From IMG/VR virus record IMGVR_UViG_3300036770_003021, positions 62,001 to 126,000 of that record: a stretch of 64,000 nucleotides of DNA; one strand, written 5' to 3'. Below are positions 28,997-38,328 of this stretch, piece by piece. The stretch comes from a virus. A program made the translations under genes and the position numbers. How positions within the stretch are numbered: the first letter of the stretch is position 1; each line of letters begins with the position of its first letter. The notes below the pieces were generated by a model. The model saw only the letters and a list, made by a program, of their open reading frames with translations. It did no database searches and was not told the DNA's origin.

Positions 28997-30982
28997 TTAT
29001 ACTACCAATCCTTTAATGTCATTGTCTGGATATTTTATTTCAAATACAGATGGGTCTTTTGATGGATAAAGAATATTGTTTTGTGTAGCAATACTTACAT
29101 TATATGCTACGGGAGAATAATCACCATCATCAATTGTCAAATTTTTGATCTTCAATTCAATAACAGATTGAACGCCTTCGTTTTTCATTATTTCAAAATT
29201 AAGCTGACTGAGATTTATTGGTTGATTAAAACTCATATTATCAATGTTCAAAAAGCTTTTAACGGATTGAATACAATTATTTAAAACATCTCGTTTATTG
29301 AAACCATTGAAAACAGTAATCTTAAACTCCAATCCCAAATTAATAATATATCCGTCTATAATGTTAATTTTATCTGTTAATATTTTGAAATTATTCAAAT
29401 AACTTATTAAGTTCTGTAATGTAGCAGGATTTAGTTTGGTTAAATTTTTATTAACGTCGTATCCCAACAAATAAAGATTGTTGGTAAATGGATTACTTGC
29501 TTCTAAAAACTTTCTTCTATCCAATGGATTTAGTGGATTTAGATCCAATGTTTCATTTCCATTTTCATTCACTATACCTTTAATTAGTTGGTTATATTGA
29601 ATGCGTCTATTTGAATTGCTTTCAACATATGCTTTAGAGATATTACCTAAATATGTTGGTAATGAATACACTCTAAGTAAAATATCTTCTGATGTAACCA
29701 TTCTGTTTTGAGCGGAAAAATTCAATATTGCACTTTGACGTATTTCTTCGTCTGTTTCAGCATTGTTACCACCTGTAGATGACTGTGGATTATTTACTCT
29801 CAATGAGTTTTTTATATTATTCAATAAAATAACTTCGCTGTCAGTCAAACTAGTGACATCATTTAAATAATCGGTACTAGCAATCTTATTTATTTCGTCG
29901 GAATTTACATTTGAATCCAAACCACCACCTACAACATAAGTAACTGTTAATGTTGTGTTTGATGGAGATACACCATAAGAATTTGCTTTCAATACGTTTG
30001 TCCCATCCAAAGATATATTGAGATTTTTTAAATTGGATAGAGCTACACCAACGTTGGTTGGATTTGGTATGATAACAGTATTTTCGTAATTTTCTGTATT
30101 TGCTCCAAATTGGATGTAAGTGAAGTTGTTTTGATCTATTGTTGTTATAAATCTGCGTTCAGTTCTTAAATACTTTAAAATCTTAGGCGTTTCATTTCTA
30201 TATGGAGACAGTGTTTGATTATTAAGCGGAACGTTATCAACTAAAATAGGAATGGTATCTTGTGCCAAGTATTGGGTTTCATAATAGTTAATACCATTTG
30301 AATCAACCACACTTATTATTTTGACAACATTCGTTTCATCCAGCTTAATTTTTAAGAAAGATTGGGGGTCACCAATACTAAAAGTCTTAGACGTAATTCT
30401 GCCTGAATAACACTGTGCTGTTTTCTTTATCAAATAAAACAATGGAGCACCTGTATTGTCACGATTGTAAACACTTATTTCTCTTGGTGAGAATAGTGTG
30501 TCTTGACTAAAATCTACACTTTCTTCAACGATAAATGATACACCAGATACACTGGATAGTTGTGTATATGGTTTCAAAATCAAACAATATCTTTCGTCTG
30601 GTATATATTCGCCATTAACTCCTGATGTACGAGTTGCTGGTAATAATTGAAATAATTCTACGTATGTAGAAGATACTGAAGACACTTTTGGTTTATAACC
30701 CAAAAATTGTGCTTGATTTATAATGTTCTTACGTTCACCCGCGAATTGAATAAAACTTTCTTTGAATTGATAATCAGTGTAGTAAGATAGTACATCGCCA
30801 ACAAAGCTAGCTTGTTCAATAAAAATTTGTCCTGGCGAACTTTCACTGAAGTCCTTGTAACTTTGTGGATAATACTGTTTGGTAAAATCGATCAGTTGTT
30901 GCTTTAACGAAGTAAAATCACGATTTAAATACAAAACGTCTTTTGTATTAGCTTTGAATGTTTTGTTAATTAGTTGTTGCAT
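28997..30982 (-). CDS. Baseplate wedge protein (T4 gp6 / baseplate J-like)
   Basis: A 661-residue protein. The N-terminus (LNRDFTSLKQQLIDFTKQYYP, SYKDFSESSPGQIFIE, SFVGDVLSYYTDYQ) is the conserved start of gp6-like wedges. The C-terminal part (GYDVNKNLTKLN onwards) fits the J-like dimerisation domain. In T4, gp6 forms the ring around the hub and joins wedges. It overlaps the gp25-like gene by 1 nt, the expected T4-like pairing. Confidence 0.85.
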   Translation of the reverse strand: MQQLINKTFKANTKDVLYLNRDFTSLKQQLIDFTKQYYPQSYKDFSESSPGQIFIEQASFVGDVLSYYTDYQFKESFIQFAGERKNIINQAQFLGYKPKVSSVSSTYVELFQLLPATRTSGVNGEYIPDERYCLILKPYTQLSSVSGVSFIVEESVDFSQDTLFSPREISVYNRDNTGAPLFYLIKKTAQCYSGRITSKTFSIGDPQSFLKIKLDETNVVKIISVVDSNGINYYETQYLAQDTIPILVDNVPLNNQTLSPYRNETPKILKYLRTERRFITTIDQNNFTYIQFGANTENYENTVIIPNPTNVGVALSNLKNLNISLDGTNVLKANSYGVSPSNTTLTVTYVVGGGLDSNVNSDEINKIASTDYLNDVTSLTDSEVILLNNIKNSLRVNNPQSSTGGNNAETDEEIRQSAILNFSAQNRMVTSEDILLRVYSLPTYLGNISKAYVESNSNRRIQYNQLIKGIVNENGNETLDLNPLNPLDRRKFLEASNPFTNNLYLLGYDVNKNLTKLNPATLQNLISYLNNFKILTDKINIIDGYIINLGLEFKITVFNGFNKRDVLNNCIQSVKSFLNIDNMSFNQPINLSQLNFEIMKNEGVQSVIELKIKNLTIDDGDYSPVAYNVSIATQNNILYPSKDPSVFEIKYPDNDIKGLVV

Positions 30983-31383
30983 TATATATTATTGTTTGTG
31001 ATAATTACTTCGGTTGTAGACTTCAGTTCTTTATAACTAAAGGCTACTTTTATAAATATTTTATTGTAATCATTATTTACAGCATCATTTTCTACTAATT
31101 GAACTTTAACATCTTCCACTATTACCCCATTCATAAATCTATTTACGTCATTTTGAATAAGATTTACCAACATAGGCAACATTTCTTGTAATTCATTCTG
31201 TTCAAACAACACTTTATATAAAGAAGACCCAAACGCATTGTTAAACCTACGTTCGCCAGGTCGTGTTAATAAAAGATTCTTTATATTACTCGAAACTTGG
31301 GAAATAGTATCCACATTGGTTTCAAAATAACCATTTTGACCCAATCTGAAAGGTATTTTAAGTCCTAGTGCTTTTTTAGACAT
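30982..31383 (-). CDS. Baseplate wedge protein (T4 gp25-like)
   Basis: A 133-residue protein. The line SSNIKNLLLTRPGERRFNNAFGSSLYKVLFEQ is the gp25 / GPW signature, including the EP/ER motif region that clamps sheath and wedge. The length matches the family. It follows a 157-residue gene and precedes the gp6-like gene. Confidence 0.88.
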   Translation of the reverse strand: MSKKALGLKIPFRLGQNGYFETNVDTISQVSSNIKNLLLTRPGERRFNNAFGSSLYKVLFEQNELQEMLPMLVNLIQNDVNRFMNGVIVEDVKVQLVENDAVNNDYNKIFIKVAFSYKELKSTTEVIITNNNI

Positions 31384-31385
31384 AA

Positions 31386-31859
31386 TTAAATCTTAGATTT
31401 TTTCTTCTCTATAGCACTCATCAACTTAGAATAATCTCGGGTCATAGCGGAATATACAGATTTAACTGGTTCAGGAGCATTCTCGGGAGCTTTTGTTTCT
31501 GTAATTACTTGAGAGGAAGTTGATCCATACCCACCCATCATACTAACCATACCACCTTCTTGTGGTACTCCTCCTGTAGTCTGATTTAATATGTCATTCA
31601 ACATTGGATTGTTTGTATATTTAACATATTTCTTCGCAGGCTTAGTTTCAACTTCTGCTACTGATTCATTCATAGATTCAAGTTCATTCAAAATTTCAGC
31701 TTCTAGATCAGAATCTGCAGATTTTGTCTTTTTTTGAGGCTTTGATGAATTATTCGCAAATATTTCTGATAATTGACTTTTCAACTCAGTCTTTAATACG
31801 TTGCGAACTTCTTGTTGTACTGTTTTTTTAATAAACTCTTTAAGCACTTCTATTTTCAT
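31386..31859 (-). CDS. Hypothetical coiled-coil protein of the baseplate block
   Basis: A 157-residue protein starting MKIEVLKEFIKKTVQQEVRNVLK. The first 35 residues are an amphipathic helix similar to, though longer than, the leader found on other proteins here. The middle is acidic (DLEAEILNELESMNES) and then Gly/Met-rich. Unrecognised; likely virion or assembly factor from its place between the Gly-zipper and gp25-like genes. Confidence 0.5.
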   Translation of the reverse strand: MKIEVLKEFIKKTVQQEVRNVLKTELKSQLSEIFANNSSKPQKKTKSADSDLEAEILNELESMNESVAEVETKPAKKYVKYTNNPMLNDILNQTTGGVPQEGGMVSMMGGYGSTSSQVITETKAPENAPEPVKSVYSAMTRDYSKLMSAIEKKKSKI

Positions 31860-31881
31860 ATTGTTTATATATATATAATTA

Positions 31882-33627
31882 TTAACCCAGAGGAGATTTA
31901 GGTAAATTTAATAAATCTGTTGCGCCTTTTGGATACGACGGTCTTGGTATTTTAATTGTTTTAATACGTGGAGTACTAGGTGGTTTTGGTATATTTGGCT
32001 TAGGCATTCCTTTTTGAACACTAGCTAATTTAGCTGCAGCTGCACCAACGGCTCCTCCAGAAACTGCTCCAATTACAGCACCTTTTCCGCCTCCAACTAT
32101 TCCTCCTATTCCAGCTCCCAATCCACCGCCGGCTAAAGCTCCTCCTGTTACACCTCCAACGGATAATCCAGCACCAAGTGCAGTTCCACTTAATCCACCT
32201 ATTAATGCACCTTTGCCACCCCCAGCTAATGCACCTACACCGGCTCCAAGAGCACCACCTAACAATCCACCTTTTAATCCTTTAGCTAATTCAGAAGTAG
32301 ATTCAACCACACCTGTTTTGGCATTTACAAATTTAGTATTTCCAGCTATAGATTCAGGACTATATTTATCAGGAGACCAATCCTTACCCAAGCCGTCTGG
32401 TTTAATGCCTTTAGGATTTAGTTTATCAAATACTTTACCGGCTACACCACCAGCAACCAATCCAGCACCAGCTCCAATCAATGCACCTTTTCCGCCGCCT
32501 GCTAATGCACCTATACCGGCTCCTAAAGCACCTCCTCCAATCGCACCTTTAACACCAGATGATAAATTACTAAGTACACCACCTGCAGATTCTTGAACAC
32601 CACCAATTGCACCTTGTGCCTGACCAGCTGCACCTTCTAATGCACCTTGTGCCTGACCAGCTGCTCCCTGTACTTGACCAGCTGCACCTTCTAATGCACC
32701 TTGAGCTTGACCAGCTGCGCCTTGTACTTGGCTAGTCAATCCACCGGCCGCACTTTGTACTTGAGATGCAGCATTACTTGCTACGCCTTGCGCTTGTGAT
32801 GCTGCTTGTTGTGCTGCATTTGCGTCTAACCCTTTTACTTCTTGGGACGGTAGTTTTAAATTAGGATTGTCTACTACAGGAGCTTTATTTGCTACACCAT
32901 TAATTGATTGTGTAGGAGGTCCAGGTAACGCCGGATCAGGATCAGGTAAAAAACAAGCAGGAACATTCTCTTTTTTCCAAGTTCCAGACGAAATATTTTT
33001 ATCTAAATCAGATTTGATCGATTTCAAAAAGTCATTGATTTTAGTTTCAGCTCCTTGTAAATTAGAATCGTAACTTGATTCGGGTAGTCTATTATAATTT
33101 GTCTGAAATTCAAAATATGAACTGAAAAATAAGGCGGCCAAAGATTTGGTCAATAAAGTAGGATCTCCGCCCAACGACGACACTTGAGCAATACAATCTA
33201 ATTTATCTCTAACCGTTTTTTTAAAAATATCCGTTTCTTCTAAATTTATTATAATATTACCTTTCATCGTGGTTATACCCGCGATGGGCGTTTTTATTTG
33301 ATATGCGTCGGTGATATATAAATTATTTATTGAAATTATTCTAGCAAGTTTTTTAGTAAGATCTTTTTTATAAGTGCCAGAACTAAGTTTAACATATCCG
33401 TTTTGTTCCAGAGATGTTAAATCCGTATAATTTTTATAAAATTCATCCCAAGTAAGGATTTGTTTTGGATTCGGAATGGCGTCATTATAGTTAATGGAAT
33501 CTACATAAAAATCATAATTATACTTATATTTTTTATATGATGGTATGAATAAAAAATTTCCACTTGGCAATGTTCTGCCAGAACTTGGTTGTAAATTGCC
33601 AAATATGTCTACTACTTGTAATGCCAT
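31882..33627 (-). CDS. Gly-zipper and Ala/Gln-repeat protein next to the tail spike
   Basis: A 581-residue protein with three parts. Residues 1-~225 are a folded N-terminal domain (LTWDEFYKNYTDLTSL and others). Residues ~270-345 are near-perfect 11-residue repeats built on AAGQ-x-QGALEG, a likely coiled or fibrous rod. Residues ~350-545 have three glycine-zipper hairpins with the core GALAGGGKGALIGG. Glycine zippers pack transmembrane helices in pore-forming and outer-membrane proteins. Next to the spike gene, this could form a membrane channel or plug at the tail tip. The function is inferred. Confidence 0.6.
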   Translation of the reverse strand: MALQVVDIFGNLQPSSGRTLPSGNFLFIPSYKKYKYNYDFYVDSINYNDAIPNPKQILTWDEFYKNYTDLTSLEQNGYVKLSSGTYKKDLTKKLARIISINNLYITDAYQIKTPIAGITTMKGNIIINLEETDIFKKTVRDKLDCIAQVSSLGGDPTLLTKSLAALFFSSYFEFQTNYNRLPESSYDSNLQGAETKINDFLKSIKSDLDKNISSGTWKKENVPACFLPDPDPALPGPPTQSINGVANKAPVVDNPNLKLPSQEVKGLDANAAQQAASQAQGVASNAASQVQSAAGGLTSQVQGAAGQAQGALEGAAGQVQGAAGQAQGALEGAAGQAQGAIGGVQESAGGVLSNLSSGVKGAIGGGALGAGIGALAGGGKGALIGAGAGLVAGGVAGKVFDKLNPKGIKPDGLGKDWSPDKYSPESIAGNTKFVNAKTGVVESTSELAKGLKGGLLGGALGAGVGALAGGGKGALIGGLSGTALGAGLSVGGVTGGALAGGGLGAGIGGIVGGGKGAVIGAVSGGAVGAAAAKLASVQKGMPKPNIPKPPSTPRIKTIKIPRPSYPKGATDLLNLPKSPLG

Positions 33628-33630
33628 ATA

Positions 33631-35307
33631 TTAATCCTCAAATTCAAATTCAACTTGTACTGGACCTTCACGACGATTTCTACCTTTGAAATCACCCACA
33701 ACTCCAGCACCTGTAACAGTATTAATTTCTACTGGGTCTTTACACTCGCCGCCACTACCAGGTGGTTTAACTCCATTGCTACCTGGAGCATATCCTCCTC
33801 CTGTAACAAATACTCTTCTACTCAAAGTTTTATGCAAATTATCTCTTAATAATTTAAGCTTGATTTGTTGTACTGGTATTTGAGTTTGATCTGGATTAGC
33901 ATCCTTTGTATTTTCAGGCGTTGCATCTCCTGATCTAGGATGCGTGTGTGGATGTGGGTGTACGTGGTGATGCCAATGTACGTGGTCTAATAACCAATTA
34001 CATAAATCGTACATCCAATCTACAGTTGTTTGACCTAGTAATACTGGTTCATTTGTTTCACCATATTGACCCAAAAATATTTGTGGCGCATTTATACAAG
34101 CGGTATTATTTGTAGTTATAACTACATTATCATTAGCATCTACTGTATATTCACTATCAGTAGCTACAGCATAACGTTTTTTGCTAAAATGGAACGTTTC
34201 TGCGAATCTACTACTCAATATCAATCTATCAGTGTTTATTACAATTTGATCGCCGTCTAAAACAGGAAATTTAAATGTAGTGGATCCTTTTGGATTGTAT
34301 CTAACTTGTTCTTCAGTTGGCTCTCCGTTTGACGTTTTGCCAAATATACTTTTATAAACTGTAGTTTTCCAATCGCTTTCTGTTTTTCCACTTGTTATTT
34401 GTATTGTGCTGCCATCATTGTTAATATCTTCATCTATTTGTCCACCAAAATTTTTCTCAGATGGAGTTATTTTTGGAATAGGTGGTAACTTGGGATGTAA
34501 TTGTTGTGGTTCGTCTAAAGAGATATTTCTTTGTCTATTTCTAATAGTAATCTTTGGATTTCCATATCCACCACCACTAGATTCTTTTAATAAATTGCTG
34601 TTTAATGCGTAGGATGGATATGATCCTTTATCATTAAGTCTATTATTATCATAAGCACTAAAACGAATTGATTGACCAAATCTACTTTCTATTGCTGTAT
34701 CTCCTTCGTTTTTTCTAATCAATCTTATAAATGGATTGGAAATGAAATATTCCCCAACATACCCAATGTTATTGTATTTTGAATAAATTGGAGCTGATGT
34801 ATAAGTAGCTCTATTTCCGTCAAAGTAAAAAGGCACAGCAGGCTTTCCATTTTCACTATATACTGTTTCTACAGTGTAATCTATATTGGTTGGAAAGTTG
34901 AATTTATTTAAAGGTTTGCTGTAATAGTAGTTATTGCCTACTTTTTGAACCAATACAAGTTCATTGACCAATGGATATTGCGTAATAGTTTGATCCAAAG
35001 GTATAGCCCAAGGCAATTTTTCCACCGATGACTTTTTTTCTTGTGATAAGATTCTTACTTTGGCCCGTCCTATGTACGAAAAATCCACATCGTTTTCTTT
35101 GGCTGGTTCATTCTTATAGTTAAGAGGAACTGTTTGTGGATTTATTTTTTGTTTATATTCGTCCTGCAATTTTACGTGATTTTCATTGAAAATCACATCA
35201 ACTACAACGGCGAGTTGTATAGGTGAACGAATATCAACCAAATCTTTTATTTGTTGATCGTTTAACTGTGGAGATTTATTTGATTTGGATACATCCGTAA
35301 CTACCAT
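33631..35307 (-). CDS. Baseplate central spike protein with a His-rich tip
   Basis: A 558-residue protein in the gp5/gpV class. Residues ~10-110 form an OB-fold-like domain (SPIQLAVVVDVIF, SYIGRAKVRILSQ, PLVNELVLVQKVG). The middle is long beta-helix-like sequence (DGDQIVINTDRLILSS). The region DHVHWHHHVHPHPHTHP near residue 445 is dense in His. Spike tips of contractile tails bind iron through His-x-His clusters, so this is probably the membrane-piercing apex or a metal site just above it. It lies 2 nt from the Gly-zipper gene. Confidence 0.75.
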   Translation of the reverse strand: MVVTDVSKSNKSPQLNDQQIKDLVDIRSPIQLAVVVDVIFNENHVKLQDEYKQKINPQTVPLNYKNEPAKENDVDFSYIGRAKVRILSQEKKSSVEKLPWAIPLDQTITQYPLVNELVLVQKVGNNYYYSKPLNKFNFPTNIDYTVETVYSENGKPAVPFYFDGNRATYTSAPIYSKYNNIGYVGEYFISNPFIRLIRKNEGDTAIESRFGQSIRFSAYDNNRLNDKGSYPSYALNSNLLKESSGGGYGNPKITIRNRQRNISLDEPQQLHPKLPPIPKITPSEKNFGGQIDEDINNDGSTIQITSGKTESDWKTTVYKSIFGKTSNGEPTEEQVRYNPKGSTTFKFPVLDGDQIVINTDRLILSSRFAETFHFSKKRYAVATDSEYTVDANDNVVITTNNTACINAPQIFLGQYGETNEPVLLGQTTVDWMYDLCNWLLDHVHWHHHVHPHPHTHPRSGDATPENTKDANPDQTQIPVQQIKLKLLRDNLHKTLSRRVFVTGGGYAPGSNGVKPPGSGGECKDPVEINTVTGAGVVGDFKGRNRREGPVQVEFEFED

Positions 35308-35308
35308 A

Positions 35309-35650
35309 TTATTCGCCTTTACTAATTGTTATAACTTCATCCATTAACTGTTTACGTTCGTCTTCACTTAATACCATTGAATTGCCTTCGCCAGTAGCTT
35401 CACCTTTTGCTACCAATCTTTGTATAACTGCGGCTAATTTGACCAATTGTTCATCGTTTTTAACGCCTACATCATAATAGTCTTTTATCATAGGCACTAC
35501 GATAGTAGCGTCGTTAACAGTTTTAATTAAACTTCTTAACTCAGATATTAAAATATCAATTTGATCTTTCTTGCTCTCTGAATTTTTCACTATGTCTTTA
35601 CAAAGACCAGAAAAATTCTTTCCTTTATAAATTTCAAAATTTAAGTCCAT
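35309..35650 (-). CDS. Hypothetical helical protein of the baseplate block
   Basis: A 113-residue, mostly helical protein with no motif I can name. It has the C-terminal ending EDERKQLMDEVITISKGE. It is the first gene of the spike transcript, behind its own TATTTATA box, and 1 nt from the spike gene, so a chaperone or hub role is plausible. Confidence 0.5.
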   Translation of the reverse strand: MDLNFEIYKGKNFSGLCKDIVKNSESKKDQIDILISELRSLIKTVNDATIVVPMIKDYYDVGVKNDEQLVKLAAVIQRLVAKGEATGEGNSMVLSEDERKQLMDEVITISKGE

Positions 35651-35655
35651 ATATC

Positions 35656-35663
35656 TATAAATA
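35656..35663 (-). promoter_or_regulatory. TATTTATA box, candidate late promoter
   Basis: The minus-strand octamer lies 5 nt before the ATG at 35650 and just past the terminator at 35668-35688. It therefore starts a new transcription unit for the spike and baseplate genes. Confidence 0.6.
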
Positions 35664-35667
35664 GAAA

Positions 35668-35688
35668 AACCACTCTATTTGAGTGGTT
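35668..35688 (-). terminator. Rho-independent terminator after the sigma factor gene
   Basis: An 8-bp hairpin with a 5-nt loop. T-rich sequence follows on the minus strand. It sits 13 nt past the sigma-factor stop. Confidence 0.75.
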
Positions 35689-35701
35689 TATTTGTTTTGT
35701 A

Positions 35702-36706
35702 TTATATTTTTCCGTTATCAATGTAATTTTTCATAACTATATTTTGATATGATTTCATTTTATTGATAATTTTAGTAATTTGTTGTGTTTTACAATTACT
35801 TAGTTCTCTGATGTAAAGATATAGTGTTTTTTTATTGAAATTTTCAATTCTTTCGCTGTTTCTAAATAATTCTATAACTGCATATGCTATATTGAGATCT
35901 TTTTGTTTGGTGAATATTTTTGTTATATTTCTTTCCCAATAGTTAATTAACAATTTCATAAACTCTTGTGTCTGAATAGTCTTATGATGTGCATCTTCTG
36001 TTTGCAAACAAACACTATCTTCACCTGGAGTTTCACTAATATCTACGTGTTGATTAAATCTTTTATAATTGTTATTGTTATGGAATATCAAGTAATTTTT
36101 AGCTACAATACTAAAATAACTAAATGCCTTACCTTTACCAGCTTCAAATTTGTGAATATTTGAAACCAAGTGTGCTACGGTTTCTTTTTGAATCTCTAAT
36201 GGACTGTTGTCAAAATAAGTAAATTTAAATGTGTTAAAAATATTTTCTACCAATTTATCAAAGCTGTATTTTATACGAGTTTCGTAAATTTCATTTCTTT
36301 TTACGTTGTCGGTTTCGGAATTGTATTCGATGATAGCTTCTTCGGTTTTTTTAGAAAAGTAAATTTTTTCTTTTTTATTGCGACCTCTACGTTTTTTTCT
36401 TACTTCTGTAAGTTCTTCAACTTCTTTATTAATCGCGTCCAATTCATTAATTACTATTACATCTTTGCTTGTTATGGTACGGGGTACATTGATCTCAGAT
36501 AAATTTTTAGATTCATATGTAATGTCTAATTTTAATTTATTTACCTTTTTGGGTTTTTTAACTATCTTTTTTACAGATGTTATTTTTGTTGGCTTCTTTA
36601 TTTTTTTATTAACACTTTTTACCATAGCAGATACTTTACGTTTTTTAGGATTTACTACTTTAGTCACTTTTTTGGTAATGACTTTACTTTTTTTTATTTT
36701 TTTCAT
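35702..36706 (-). CDS. Late-transcription sigma factor (T4 gp55-like) with a Lys-rich N-terminal extension
   Basis: A 334-residue protein. Residues ~110-235 carry a sigma region-2-like block: EAIIEYNSETDNVKRNEIYE, then HKFEAGKGKAFSYFSIVAKNYLI and NNNNYKR. This matches the promoter-melting part of T4-type late sigma factors, which recognise only a -10 element (TATAAATA in T4). Residues 1-~60 are an unusual, very basic extension (about 40% Lys) that T4 gp55 lacks and may bind DNA. The factor fits the TATTTATA boxes seen before late genes here. It is followed by a terminator. Confidence 0.7.
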   Translation of the reverse strand: MKKIKKSKVITKKVTKVVNPKKRKVSAMVKSVNKKIKKPTKITSVKKIVKKPKKVNKLKLDITYESKNLSEINVPRTITSKDVIVINELDAINKEVEELTEVRKKRRGRNKKEKIYFSKKTEEAIIEYNSETDNVKRNEIYETRIKYSFDKLVENIFNTFKFTYFDNSPLEIQKETVAHLVSNIHKFEAGKGKAFSYFSIVAKNYLIFHNNNNYKRFNQHVDISETPGEDSVCLQTEDAHHKTIQTQEFMKLLINYWERNITKIFTKQKDLNIAYAVIELFRNSERIENFNKKTLYLYIRELSNCKTQQITKIINKMKSYQNIVMKNYIDNGKI

Positions 36707-36719
36707 TCAAGTAATAATG

Positions 36720-37001
36720 TCAAACGTTGTCGGTTTCTTCTTCTTTTACTTTTTTATTCAAAGATTCAATGATTTGTTTCAAATCCGTGAAAAGAAAACC
36801 AACATCGTCATCTTTTTCAAATATACCACGGTTATCAACATCTTTCAATTTATTAAAAGTACTTTCTACAGAATTTTTAAAGTTTATAATCCAGTCTTCA
36901 AGTATATCTATTTGATTAAATGATTTTTTTAATGTGATTAATAAAAACACATTAGCTGATACGGATACCAATAACAGTATTAATAATAAAATTTCAATCA
37001 T
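36720..37001 (-). CDS. Small membrane-anchored coiled-coil protein
   Basis: A 93-residue protein. Residues 1-25 are a single hydrophobic helix (MIEILLLILLLVSVSANVFLL), followed by a charged coiled coil. Unrecognised; it could be an inner-membrane protein or spanin-like. The start codon overlaps the stop of a 47-residue gene by 8 nt, suggesting translational coupling, since I see no Shine-Dalgarno. Confidence 0.5.
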   Translation of the reverse strand: MIEILLLILLLVSVSANVFLLITLKKSFNQIDILEDWIINFKNSVESTFNKLKDVDNRGIFEKDDDVGFLFTDLKQIIESLNKKVKEEETDNV

Positions 37002-37137
37002 TGTCTATAGGAGATTCATCATCTACTTCAACGAATTCAGATATGTAATCTAAAGCGTCATTTAAGGTTTTCCAACACGATTCATCGTATGATCTTTTGA
37101 TCAATTTGTACAATTCTTTAAGCTCAGTTTCATCCAT
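36994..37137 (-). CDS. Small acidic protein, 47 residues
   Basis: Begins MDETELKELYKLIKRSYDES and ends with an acidic tail (FVEVDDESPIDND). It is acidic and helical, with the composition of a small phage regulatory or host-modifying protein, but is not recognised. It ends inside the start of the membrane coiled-coil gene, an operon-like junction that supports it being real. Confidence 0.5.
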   Translation of the reverse strand: MDETELKELYKLIKRSYDESCWKTLNDALDYISEFVEVDDESPIDND

Positions 37138-37202
37138 ACTTATAACTACATATATATGGATGATCTACAAAACGAATAAAAAAATTATTTTAATTGTAAT
37201 TG

Positions 37203-38258
37203 TTAAAAACTAAACATGCCTCTTACACCAGTTTTGCCTTTTCGTTCAACAACCTTCTCTACTATCTTTTCAACCTCAACTGGTTTCTCTATTATTTTTT
37301 CCACTATCTTTTCCACTTCCACTGGTTTTTCTACGATTTTTTCCACTATCTTTTCAACATCTACTGGCTTCTCGACTATCTTTTCAACAACAGATGGAGT
37401 CGGAGATATGTTTTTATCATTAGAGTCAACCGTATTTTTTTCTTGTTTCTTATATAGTTCGTAATTTTTGTCTTCCTCTACGTAGGTTTTATTGCTACTT
37501 ATATTATATGCTAATAACAATATAACTGCAAGTGGATCAAATACTGTAATAAGCACTACTATGAACCATTTAACTACTGTTTGAATTGTAGTGTTGAATT
37601 GATCCGCAACAAATTTAAATGTGGTAATATCCTTCTTTTGACTATTATCCACTTTTAATTTGTAAATGTTATCATCTATAGAACTTACTTTGGTACTATA
37701 AGTTTTAATCTTTTCATTTTCCCCCTCCAATTGTTTGTTTAAATCCCCAATCTGATCATTAATCTGATTTTGAATATTTTGCAATTGTATTGGATTTCTT
37801 GCAATTAATACATTTGTAAGTACTTCGTTCAATCTAACCTCTTGACTACTTCTCAAACTATAAAGTTTTTCAATTGTCTTTTTAGTAGACTCCATCTTAC
37901 TAAGTTCTTCTTTTTTCTGAGACTCAAGTGTGACAATCTTATTCATAGATAACTCGGTCTCCAATGAAGATTTTTGAAACGCAGCTGTTAAAAATCCAAA
38001 TACACCTAGAGATGTAATTGCCATTAAAGCAAATACAGCAATTATCATATAGGTTCTCATTAATATATTGGCTTTATTCCAATATCTGAATAACCACGAT
38101 GTTGTTACAAGTTTACCTAGTTCCAATGAACCAGCCATAATCATTGCAGCAATAGTTGCTCCTGAAAATAACAATCCAATACCATATACACTAAAATAGG
38201 CAGCACACCCGGCGATTAAAAGTGACGTTGCCATTACCAAATGATGAAATTTTATCAT
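37203..38258 (-). CDS. Membrane protein with coiled coil and repeated EKIVEKP tail
   Basis: A 351-residue protein. Four hydrophobic helices are visible: residues ~8-28, ~33-50, ~70-95 and, after a ~110-residue coiled coil, ~228-250. The last ~65 residues are tandem repeats of VEKIVEKPVEV, a charged, probably extended or helical tail. The layout suggests an inner-membrane protein with a periplasmic or cytoplasmic coiled coil. It could act in lysis timing or membrane remodelling; I cannot assign it. A TATTTATA box lies 3 nt before the ATG. Confidence 0.55.
   Translation of the reverse strand: MIKFHHLVMATSLLIAGCAAYFSVYGIGLLFSGATIAAMIMAGSLELGKLVTTSWLFRYWNKANILMRTYMIIAVFALMAITSLGVFGFLTAAFQKSSLETELSMNKIVTLESQKKEELSKMESTKKTIEKLYSLRSSQEVRLNEVLTNVLIARNPIQLQNIQNQINDQIGDLNKQLEGENEKIKTYSTKVSSIDDNIYKLKVDNSQKKDITTFKFVADQFNTTIQTVVKWFIVVLITVFDPLAVILLLAYNISSNKTYVEEDKNYELYKKQEKNTVDSNDKNISPTPSVVEKIVEKPVDVEKIVEKIVEKPVEVEKIVEKIIEKPVEVEKIVEKVVERKGKTGVRGMFSF
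37240..37395 (-). repeat. Tandem repeat region encoding VEKIVEKPVE units
   Basis: Imperfect tandem copies of a 33- to 51-nt unit inside the membrane protein gene; the protein repeats are almost exact. Confidence 0.7.
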
Positions 38259-38261
38259 ATC

Positions 38262-38269
38262 TATAAATA
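38262..38269 (-). promoter_or_regulatory. TATTTATA box, candidate late promoter
   Basis: The minus-strand octamer lies 3 nt before the ATG at 38258 and 13 nt past the Hsp20 terminator. Confidence 0.5.
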
Positions 38270-38282
38270 TATAAAAATAAAA

Positions 38283-38308
38283 AACCCCGTTAATTTAATA
38301 ACGGGGTT
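38283..38308 (-). terminator. Rho-independent terminator after the Hsp20 gene
   Basis: A 10-bp perfect stem with a short AT loop, followed on the minus strand by a T6 run. It lies 20 nt past the stop. Confidence 0.85.
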
Positions 38309-38328
38309 AATATAACCTTGATTGAATA

